NCBI RefSeq assembly: GCF_003130075.1 | Contig: NZ_NRCW01000002.1 | Span: 248,001 to 312,000, forward strand | DNA length: 64,000 bases | Source of the DNA: Aggregatibacter segnis | GTDB taxonomy: Bacteria > Pseudomonadota > Gammaproteobacteria > Enterobacterales > Pasteurellaceae | Reading direction: 5' to 3' | Shown here: piece by piece, positions 11,029 through 17,670 of the stretch | Layout: each line of letters begins with the position of its first letter | How positions within the stretch are numbered: the first letter of the stretch is position 1 | The notes under the pieces: generated by a model | Seen by the model: the letters and a program-made list of their open reading frames with translations, nothing else | Databases searched by the model: none | What the model was told of the DNA's origin: nothing | Translations under genes and position numbers: made by a program

Positions 11029-11186
11029 CTCCCCTCTTTAGAAAAAAGGGGCTGGGGGAGATTTGACATACGGAATTGACAGAGAAAATAATGTATTTCT
11101 CAACGCAATTAAGCAATTTACAATTTTGTGTTGCTATCAGGAATAACAAATCTCCCCTAACCCCTCTTTACTAAAGAGGGGAATTT
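11029..11186. repeat. inverted pair of about 40-bp palindromic repeats (TCCCCTCTTTA family)
   Basis: Copy 1 (about 11029-11064) reads CTCCCCTCTTTAG, then AAAAAAGGGG, then CTGGGGGAGATTTG. Copy 2 (about 11149-11186) is the same element in opposite orientation, with a cleaner inner palindrome (CCCCTCTTTA and TAAAGAGGGG). About 85 unremarkable AT-rich bases lie between. The pair fills the gap between kdsB and uvrC and may act as a transcription end or an mRNA-stabilising structure. Confidence 0.75.
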
Positions 11187-11251
11187 GCTTTAAAAATTCA
11201 ACGACGATAATGTTTAAAATCATTTCAATATAAAATCTGACTTAATCACTC

Positions 11252-13084
11252 ATGATGACTTTCGACGCCAAAAAATTCCTCGCTAACGTACCGCACTTAC
11301 CGGGCGTTTATCGTATGTATGACGATAGCAACACAGTGATTTATGTGGGCAAGGCGAAAGATCTGAAAAAACGCTTATCCAGTTATTTTCGTAAGCAGTT
11401 AAACAGCAAAAAAACGGAAGCATTGGTGGCATCAATTCATCATATTGAAACCACGATTACCACCTCGGAAACAGAAGCACTCCTGCTTGAGCACAATTAC
11501 ATCAAAACCTATCAGCCGCGTTATAACGTGTTGTTACGCGATGATAAATCCTATCCGTATATTTTATTAACCAAAGAAACGCATCCTCGTATTACCTCTT
11601 ATCGTGGCTCGAAAAAAATCCAAGGAGAATATTTCGGCCCTTACCCCAATGCTGGCGCGGTGCGTGAGACCTTGTCTTTGTTGCAAAAATTGTTCCCTAT
11701 TCGGCAATGTGAAAATTCTGTGTATAACAACCGCTCGCGCCCTTGTTTGCAATATCAAATCGGGCGTTGTCTTGCCCCCTGCGTGAAAGGTTATGTGACA
11801 GACGAAGCCTATGCGCAGCAAGTGAATTTTGCCCGCTTGTTCTTACAGGGAAAAGATCAACAAGTGTTGGATCATTTAGTGAAACAAATGGAACAGGCAA
11901 GTCAGCAACTGAATTTTGAAGAGGCGGCACGGGTTCGCGATCAAATTCAGGCGGTGCGCGCAGTAATTGAAAAACAATTTGTCGCTAACGACCGCCATGA
12001 TGACATTGATATTATCGCCATCGCCTACCAACTTGGTGTGGCTTGCGTGCAGGTGTTGTTTATCCGTCAAGGTAAGATTTTGGGTAATCGTAGCTACTTC
12101 CCGAAAGTACCAAGCAATACCAACCTGGCAGAACTCACTGAAACCTTTGTTGGGCAATTTTATCTACAGGCACACCAAGGCAGAACTATTCCGAATACCA
12201 TTATCGTGGATCAAAAACTGGAAGAAAAAGCGGATTTGGAAACCTTATTAAGCGACCAAGCGGGGCGAAAAGTTATCATTCAAGATCATGCCAAAGGTGA
12301 TAAAAGCAAATATCTGCAACTCGCACAAATGAATGCCAAAGCCGCGTTAGTGACCAAGTTAAAACAATCTACCTTGCAACATGATCGCTATGCAGCCCTG
12401 CAGGAGTTACTCGGCATTGATGTTATCAAACGCATGGAATGTTTTGATATCAGCCACACGATGGGCGAACAAACCATCGCTTCCTGCGTGGTGTTCAATC
12501 AGGACGGGCCGCTAAAATCCGATTACCGTCGTTTCAACATCAGCGGCATTACCAAAGGCGATGACTACGCGGCTATGGAGCAAGTACTGTTAAAACGCTA
12601 CGACAAAGATCTAGAAGAAGACAAAATCCCCGACATTATTTTTATCGACGGCGGCAAAGGGCAACTCAATCGTGCATTACAGGTGTTTGAAAATCTCAAG
12701 GTAAAATGGAATAAAAACCGACCGCACTTAATCGGTGTTGCCAAGGGCGTCGATCGTCGTGCCGGCTTGGAAACCCTGATTTTAAGCAAATGGGATAAAG
12801 AATTACATTTGCCATCGGACAGCCTCGCGCTCCATTTAATCCAACATATCCGCGATGAAAGCCACAATCACGCCATCAGCGGACACCGCAAAAAACGCCA
12901 ACAGCATTTTACCCAAAGTGGCTTAGAAAGCATTGAAGGCGTAGGCGCCAAACGCCGCCAAGCCCTTCTCAAATACCTTGGCGGCTTACAAGGCGTTAAA
13001 AACGCTACCCTCGATGAAATTGCCTCCGTCCCCGGCATTTCAAAAGCATTGGCAGAAAAGATTTTTGAAACATTGCAGCATTAG
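11252..13084 (+). CDS. uvrC: excinuclease ABC subunit C
   Basis: Makes the dual incisions in nucleotide excision repair together with UvrA and UvrB. At 610 residues it is full length. The GIY-YIG nuclease begins with [10 protein letters not shown] and [13 protein letters not shown] (about 17-46). The cysteine stretch [14 protein letters not shown] is near 164-177, the UvrB-binding UVR motif is near 203-237, the RNase H-like C-terminal nuclease contains IDGGKGQL, and tandem helix-hairpin-helix motifs end the protein. Two adjacent ATG codons (11252 and 11255) could serve as the start. The gene appears separate from kdsB because of the repeat pair between them. Confidence 0.96.
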   Translation: MMTFDAKKFLANVPHLPGVYRMYDDSNTVIYVGKAKDLKKRLSSYFRKQLNSKKTEALVASIHHIETTITTSETEALLLEHNYIKTYQPRYNVLLRDDKSYPYILLTKETHPRITSYRGSKKIQGEYFGPYPNAGAVRETLSLLQKLFPIRQCENSVYNNRSRPCLQYQIGRCLAPCVKGYVTDEAYAQQVNFARLFLQGKDQQVLDHLVKQMEQASQQLNFEEAARVRDQIQAVRAVIEKQFVANDRHDDIDIIAIAYQLGVACVQVLFIRQGKILGNRSYFPKVPSNTNLAELTETFVGQFYLQAHQGRTIPNTIIVDQKLEEKADLETLLSDQAGRKVIIQDHAKGDKSKYLQLAQMNAKAALVTKLKQSTLQHDRYAALQELLGIDVIKRMECFDISHTMGEQTIASCVVFNQDGPLKSDYRRFNISGITKGDDYAAMEQVLLKRYDKDLEEDKIPDIIFIDGGKGQLNRALQVFENLKVKWNKNRPHLIGVAKGVDRRAGLETLILSKWDKELHLPSDSLALHLIQHIRDESHNHAISGHRKKRQQHFTQSGLESIEGVGAKRRQALLKYLGGLQGVKNATLDEIASVPGISKALAEKIFETLQH

Positions 13085-13094
13085 ATTTAAATAG

Positions 13095-13158
13095 AAAGTG
13101 CGGTCAGTTTTCTTGGTATTTTTCAAATGAAAAATGTTGAAAAAACGAACCGCACTTT
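13095..13158 (+). terminator. inverted uptake-signal pair after uvrC
   Basis: AAAGTGCGGT (13095-13104) and ACCGCACTTT (13149-13158) face each other 10 bases after the uvrC stop, followed by TTAAT. An inner AT-rich dyad (TTTTTCAAATGAAAAA region) strengthens the fold. It is probably the uvrC transcription end. Confidence 0.55.
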
Positions 13159-13173
13159 TAATACAATCAAAAC

Positions 13174-13205
13174 AAAAAGCGCCATTTCTCTCGAAATAGC
13201 GCTTT
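13174..13205 (-). terminator. terminator of the apiA-like gene
   Basis: A 13-bp nearly perfect stem (AAAGCGCTATTTC and GAAATGGCGCTTT as read on the minus strand) with a 4-base loop runs into TTTTGTTTTG. It lies 22 bases after the end of the autotransporter frame. Confidence 0.85.
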
Positions 13206-13226
13206 CAAATTTAGTAAAAACTTGAA

Positions 13227-14110
13227 TTAAAATTCAAAGTTAGCACCAACATTATACGCCATACCGCCACCACCATTGGTGTTCACTGCTACACCGGCTT
13301 TCATTGCAAATTTTTCATTAAAACGGAAACCGGTACCTACCGCTAAAGCAGTTTTATCACGATATCCCCCAACCGCTGCACTCACGTTAAGCTTACCAAC
13401 ATTATAAGGTTGGAAGAGACCGTTTAATGCAGACTGCGTAGATAAACCATTTTTAACTTCACGGTCTAATCTATCTACTCGAGTATTCAAACTAGCAATA
13501 TTAGCTCTATTTTCACGGATAGCCGTTTCATGAATATTTAATACGGCTTTATGTGCATTGATTGCACCTTCATGTGTGTTTAAAACTTCTCTATGCGCAT
13601 TGATTGCTTTCTCATGAGTCTGGATTGCTCCCTCATGAGTTTTGAGAACTCCATCATGGGTTTGGATTGCTTTCTCGTGAGTTTGAATGGCCTTCTCATG
13701 AGTTTGGATTGCTCCCTCATGAGTTTTGAGAACGCCCTCATGTGCCTGAATGACATTTTCATGCGCTTGAATTACATTCTCATGCGCTGTAATGATGCCA
13801 TCATGCTTATCAATTGTAGCCTTATTGCCATCAATCTCTCTTTTATACTTCACTAATCTATCATTCTGATCAGCCAACTGATCAGAATGCTTATTAATTA
13901 CTTTCTCATGAACTTGAATTACCTTTTCATGATCTTGAATTACCTTCTCATGAGCTTGGATTACTTTCTCATGGGAACCAATGACCTTTCCGTGCTGAGT
14001 AACAATTTTATCCAAATCATCTACTGTCCTGTCGCTGCAGTCACAGTGCCTACACACATCCCTGCGACAAATAATGCAATTAGGCTACTTTTAAATGTGG
14101 CGTTTTTCAT
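13227..14110 (-). pseudogene. apiA: ApiA/Omp100-like trimeric autotransporter adhesin, frameshifted
   Basis: Surface adhesin of the YadA type; ApiA/Omp100 of A. actinomycetemcomitans is linked to adhesion and serum resistance. Translation from the ATG at 14110 gives a signal peptide, MKNATFKSSLIALFVAGMCV and GTVTAA, then stops at 14021 after 29 codons. The stalk and anchor continue in another frame down to 13227. The break coincides with a tandem 5-bp repeat (GACAG GACAG on the coding strand; CTGTC at 14024-14028 and 14029-14033). Removing one copy restores ATVDDLDKIV and a 292-residue protein. The stalk is a run of heptads such as AHEKVIQ, typical of a trimeric coiled coil, about 20 units. 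The last 70 residues are the four-strand beta anchor ending in NFEF. A later ATG at 14057 opens the stalk frame but would lack a signal peptide. Confidence 0.85.
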
Positions 14111-14250
14111 ATTTAGACCCTCTTAATATCACTACTATAAACTATAGACAATATACAACAGTCCTTCATTTGATTGCACTTAGAGCTTCCCTGCAATCAA
14201 TTACTAAGCTAATACTAAAATTATTTTATTCAATGGATTTTATTTAATTT

Positions 14251-14266
14251 TGTGATCAATGTAACA
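14251..14266. promoter_or_regulatory. CRP-like site upstream of the apiA-like gene
   Basis: TGTGATCAATGTAACA matches TGTGA-N6-TCACA except at one base of the right half. It lies about 140 bases before the apiA ATG, in the 288-base AT-rich gap between apiA and the btuD-like gene. The gap shows no ORF. The site is a pattern match only. Confidence 0.35.
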
Positions 14267-14398
14267 ATAATTAAATATAAGAAAATATATAAAAACCCAA
14301 ATTGCTTAACACATAGAAATATAATAACTTATATAAAAAGGTAATAAGATATTATCTAATCTACAAATTTAATACCTATCTTCATGTTTATAGATGTA

Positions 14399-15160
14399 TC
14401 ATTCATAGCATTGGGTAGATGAGGATCTACTTAACTTCTCAATCCCCATAATTTCTTTTTTCTCTTCATCAATCTCTACCCGAATGCCAAACGCTTTTGC
14501 CAAATTCTCAGCAGTTAACACCTGCGTTGTTTCGCCGTTGGCAATGATTTGTCCTTGATTCAATAAAATTACTTCGTCGCAGAATTTATAGGCTAAAGAA
14601 AGGTGATGGATTGCGACCACGCAGGTGTGGCTAGGCGTAAGAGATTTCAGTTGTTCCATAATATCGATTTGATAAAACGGATCGAGGGCGGCAATCGGTT
14701 CGTCAGCGAGCAATAAAGGGGCGTTTTTGATACAACAACGGGCAAGTTGTACACGAGCTTTTTCGCCGCCGGAAAGTTGGCGAAAGGATTTTTCTAATAA
14801 ATGCGAAACGGAAAACGTTTCTGAAATCGACCGCACTTTTTCTTGTTCTTTAGCTCGGTTAAGTGGATTCGGCAGGCCCAACGCGATAACGTCATACACA
14901 GATAAATCCCAGTGAATTTCCGTGTTTTGTGCAAGGTAAGCTAACTGTTGGCTTTTTTGTACAGCGCTCATGGTGGTTAATTTGTGGTTGTCTAACCAAA
15001 TTTCACCGCTTTTGATAGGCAAAATACCGGCGATGGTTTTCAGCAACGTCGATTTGCCCGCACCGTTAGGGCCCATAATGCCGACCAATTTGCCCTTTGA
15101 AATAGTACAGTTAATGTCTTTTAAGCCGTAAGGTTGGGAGAGATTCTCGATTTTAATCAT
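14399..15160 (-). CDS. btuD: ABC transporter ATPase, BtuD/FecE type
   Basis: Powers import of a metal chelate, most likely cobalamin given its partners. The 253-residue product has Walker A GPNGAGKST (30-38), the Q-loop near LAYLAQN, signature LSGGEKARVQLAR (129-141), Walker B PLLLADEP (148-155) and the switch histidine in VVAIHHLS. It is the last gene of the minus-strand btuB-btuF-btuC-btuD order, 4 bases after the permease gene. The C-terminal tail (about 25 residues after FGIRVEI) is rich in serine and charge and looks unconserved. Substrate assignment rests on context; a siderophore or haem role is possible. Confidence 0.72.
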   Translation of the reverse strand: MIKIENLSQPYGLKDINCTISKGKLVGIMGPNGAGKSTLLKTIAGILPIKSGEIWLDNHKLTTMSAVQKSQQLAYLAQNTEIHWDLSVYDVIALGLPNPLNRAKEQEKVRSISETFSVSHLLEKSFRQLSGGEKARVQLARCCIKNAPLLLADEPIAALDPFYQIDIMEQLKSLTPSHTCVVAIHHLSLAYKFCDEVILLNQGQIIANGETTQVLTAENLAKAFGIRVEIDEEKKEIMGIEKLSRSSSTQCYE

Positions 15161-15164
15161 AAAG

Positions 15165-16142
15165 TTACCTTGCCAATCTGCGTTGTTCCGTCAATAAAAT
15201 CCAAATCAAGCATGGGGCACCAATCATTGCCGTGAGTGTGCCAATATAAATGTGAGAGAAAAACGGCACATATTGCACACAAAGATCTGCAATTAACAGC
15301 AATAAAGCCCCAAATAAGGCACTTGTTATGTAAAGTTGTGATGGGCGTTGCTTCAATAAAATTCGTGCAAAGTGCGGTGCGATTAAACCGATAAAACCGA
15401 TGGCACCCGTTTGTGGAATGGTTGCGCCGACGAGCAACGCAACGCCAAAGGTGGTAATAAAAAAGCTGCGTTTCGGATCGATCCCCATGGTGCCGGCGGT
15501 CTCTTCACCGAAACTGAGTAAATCCACATAACGACGTTGGCGGTGTAAGCAAACCAAACCAAACAAGACAATCAGCAGTGAAATCAACAATGTATCAAGC
15601 TTCGCCCACACCAATGAGCCTTGCAACCAACGGTAAAGCTCTGCCAATGCCCAAGGGCTTTCAGCGTTAGATAACAACAACGCAATGGCGGCGCCAAGCA
15701 ACATATTCACCGCCAAACCACTAAGGAGCATCATGGTCGTGCCATGATTTTTGGCAATGGCATACACCAATAAAAAACTCGCTAATGCCCCTGCAATACC
15801 GCCAAATAGCAATACCGTAAACGGCACAGAAAAATAATAAAGAATGAGCACACTGGCAGCAGTTGCCCCGGCGCTACTGCCGAGCAAACCGGGACTTGCC
15901 AATGGATTTTGAAAAATACCCTGCATGGCATTGCCCGCAAGGGCAAGACTGGCACCGGTTAAAATCGCTAAACCAATGCGCGGCATACGGACATCCCACA
16001 GCACGAGAGAACGCATATCAGTCAGCACCCCATCTGCATTTTTAAGATGCGCAAAATCGCCAAGTTGATGATAAAGAGCGATGCCTGTTATCAGCAGCAA
16101 GAATAAAAAAAGTATTGCGTTTAGACGTTTTGGATTCTTCAT
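15165..16142 (-). CDS. btuC: FecCD/BtuC family permease
   Basis: Inner-membrane permease half of a BtuCD-type importer. At 325 residues with about ten hydrophobic segments, it carries the family motifs RMPRIGLAILTGASLALAG (about 54-72), QGIFQNPLASPGLLGSSAG (about 75-93) and GFIGLIAPHFAR near residue 250. The ATG at 16142 has GGAA 9 bases upstream. The REP element begins only 8 bases before the start codon, so the native leader has been replaced by repeat sequence. It is paired with the ATPase gene downstream and the binding protein upstream of the RAYT insert. Confidence 0.78.
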   Translation of the reverse strand: MKNPKRLNAILFLFLLLITGIALYHQLGDFAHLKNADGVLTDMRSLVLWDVRMPRIGLAILTGASLALAGNAMQGIFQNPLASPGLLGSSAGATAASVLILYYFSVPFTVLLFGGIAGALASFLLVYAIAKNHGTTMMLLSGLAVNMLLGAAIALLLSNAESPWALAELYRWLQGSLVWAKLDTLLISLLIVLFGLVCLHRQRRYVDLLSFGEETAGTMGIDPKRSFFITTFGVALLVGATIPQTGAIGFIGLIAPHFARILLKQRPSQLYITSALFGALLLLIADLCVQYVPFFSHIYIGTLTAMIGAPCLIWILLTEQRRLAR

Positions 16143-16150
16143 TATTATTC

Positions 16151-16219
16151 CGTAGGGACAGACTTTATGTCTGTCCTATAAATATTATGAGTAATATCAG
16201 ACAGGGATAAACTCCTACG
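16151..16219. repeat. REP-type double palindrome (left flank of RAYT)
   Basis: The first palindrome at 16151-16176 begins CGTAGGGACAGAC and ends GTCTGTCC. A spacer of about 20 bases follows. A related arm ending CCTACG at 16214-16219 faces it, so the unit has CGTAGG and CCTACG ends. The outer edge lies 8 bases before the btuC start and the inner edge overlaps the RAYT stop codon. Confidence 0.85.
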
Positions 16220-16697
16220 AGTTATAAAATCGATCTAATTCCCACTGCAAAGGATTATTTTCAATGTATGTAGCAATTCGTTCATAATCTTTATCATCCC
16301 GAATAATATGTTCATAAAAACTACGTTGCCATAAAGGTTCATAAGCTTTATTTTGAGAAATCATAAAACTATGGTACTGCTTTGTTACATTTCCTTTAAA
16401 TTTTTTGACAATTTCTGATAACTGCACATTATCTTGATTAAACCAAATAAAATGTAAATGGTTTGGCATAATGACAAAATCCGTAAGAATACTATTCGGA
16501 TAATACTTCGTTAGACTTAATAAAATTTCTTTTAATATTTCACCAAATACATTTAATTGCATTACACCATCAATAATTTCGCCAAATACACACTGACGAT
16601 TTTTAGTGCAAATCGTAACAAAATAACAACCGTATTGAGAATAATCGAAAAACGGTAATCGTAAATGTTCACGGCGGCGATAAGATGACTGAATCAT
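16215..16697 (-). CDS. REP-associated tyrosine transposase (RAYT)
   Basis: A single-strand DNA transposase of the Y1-HUH superfamily (IS200-related, transposase_17), thought to spread or maintain REP sequences. The 160-residue product has RLPFFDYSQYGCYFVTICTK at the N-terminus, the HUH motif MPNHLHFI with H80 and H82, and LWQRSFYEHIIR followed by YIENNPLQW near the C-terminus, where the catalytic tyrosine is expected. It shows no frameshift and looks intact. It is flanked by perfectly inverted 26-bp REP copies and sits inside the btu-type operon on the same strand, so the operon can still be read through it. Confidence 0.92.
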   Translation of the reverse strand: MIQSSYRRREHLRLPFFDYSQYGCYFVTICTKNRQCVFGEIIDGVMQLNVFGEILKEILLSLTKYYPNSILTDFVIMPNHLHFIWFNQDNVQLSEIVKKFKGNVTKQYHSFMISQNKAYEPLWQRSFYEHIIRDDKDYERIATYIENNPLQWELDRFYNS

Positions 16698-16770
16698 GTT
16701 GACCTTTTATTTTCTCTTGCTTTTGTAGAAATAAACTTATCTCTGTTCTATCAATATTTGTTATGCCATC

Positions 16771-16796
16771 GGACAGACATAAAGTCTGTCCCTACG
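16771..16796. repeat. REP palindrome (right flank of RAYT)
   Basis: GGACAGACATAAAGTCTGTC followed by CCTACG. It is the exact reverse complement of 16151-16176 over all 26 bases and itself contains the 8-bp stem GGACAGAC/GTCTGTCC around ATAAA. It ends one base short of the btuF stop codon (16798-16800). Confidence 0.92.
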
Positions 16797-16797
16797 A

Positions 16798-17604
16798 TCA
16801 TTTTTTCATAAGTTTCTGATTGTGAATACTTTGATTATAAATCCTCTCCGCTCCCTGCCACACGCCGTGATCAAAGCAATAAGTATATTTCATCGGAATG
16901 CGAAAGTGCGGTCGATTTTCAAAGTATTTTTTTAACAACGGATGGTCAAGCAATTCCGCCTGTTCGTTATAGCTTTGTTGATCGGTAATTTCGATCAACC
17001 AGTTAGGTTGGGCAAGCAGCACTTTTTCCAATGAAAAATTTTGCGGGGTCAATGGGTATTTTAACGGTGTTAAACCAAGCAATGTTAATAGCACATTATA
17101 TTGCGGGAAAATGGGTTCCACTACGCCGGTTTCCGACAACATTAGCGTATCGGTCAATGTCACATCCAGTTTGGTCTTTTGAGATTTTAATTTTGCCACC
17201 AACTGTTCCGCATGAGCTTCATTACCAGTGAGTTTGCCCAGTTGTAACATCAAATCAAACAATTCTTCTGGCGTTTTCGGGCTGTCGTTAATGGGTACAA
17301 TTTTTGCGCCGAGGCGTTTTAAATCGGCGACCAATTGCGGATAAAAGGTTTCATTAATCAACAGCGTTTTATCCAAATAAGGCAACAATGCGGTAAGTTG
17401 CGGTTCAAGGATAGGTTTATCTCGATTAATTTTATCCAGCATCATGCGCGGATTTTGAGAGTAAGGCGACATCGCCGCGATTTGTTCCGGACGGGCAATT
17501 TCCGCAAGCAGTCGGTCGCTGCACAAGGTGAGCGAAACAAATTGCTCAGCGTGTGCAGAAAAGGAAAGAAAAAGTGCGGTGAAAATAACGGATGTTTTTT
17601 TCAT
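16798..17604 (-). CDS. btuF: periplasmic substrate-binding protein, BtuF-like
   Basis: Delivers the ligand from the outer-membrane receptor to the permease. The product is 268 residues with a signal peptide (MKKTSVIFTALFLSFSAHA). The mature start EQFVSLTLCSDRLLAEIARPEQIAAMS is typical of the BtuF/FecB cluster that binds cobalamin or ferric chelates. A long helix (about 100-150) links the two lobes. It is encoded after btuB, with one REP-like pair between them, and before the RAYT. A ligand other than B12 cannot be ruled out from sequence. Confidence 0.72.
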   Translation of the reverse strand: MKKTSVIFTALFLSFSAHAEQFVSLTLCSDRLLAEIARPEQIAAMSPYSQNPRMMLDKINRDKPILEPQLTALLPYLDKTLLINETFYPQLVADLKRLGAKIVPINDSPKTPEELFDLMLQLGKLTGNEAHAEQLVAKLKSQKTKLDVTLTDTLMLSETGVVEPIFPQYNVLLTLLGLTPLKYPLTPQNFSLEKVLLAQPNWLIEITDQQSYNEQAELLDHPLLKKYFENRPHFRIPMKYTYCFDHGVWQGAERIYNQSIHNQKLMKK

Positions 17605-17610
17605 ATAACG

Positions 17611-17666
17611 AAGGCGGGTTTTCAGCCCGCCATGATTAAAAAATTCGGCGGACTAAAGCCCGCCTT
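17611..17666. repeat. second palindromic repeat family, inverted pair (AAGGCGGG)
   Basis: AAGGCGGGTTTTCAGCCCGCC (17611-17631) faces GGCGGACTAAAGCCCGCCTT (17647-17666) across 15 AT-rich bases. The two arms are imperfect reverse complements, and each can fold alone. It fills the btuB-btuF gap and is unrelated in sequence to the GGACAGAC family. Confidence 0.8.
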
Positions 17667-17670
17667 ACAA

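Noticed and set aside
13593..13856. A plus-strand ORF of 87 codons with repeated MSLDCSLMSFENS units
   Set aside because: It is the antisense reading of the adhesin's heptad repeats; no ribosome site or family match.
13580..13990. Regular 21-bp repeats that could be mistaken for a CRISPR array
   Set aside because: The units are contiguous without unique spacers and encode heptads of a coiled coil; no cas genes nearby.
13227..14057. A complete 276-residue gene starting MCRHCDCSDR
   Set aside because: That start lies in the wrong frame of the signal-peptide region; a surface protein without a signal peptide is unlikely, so it is better described as the second half of a frameshifted gene.
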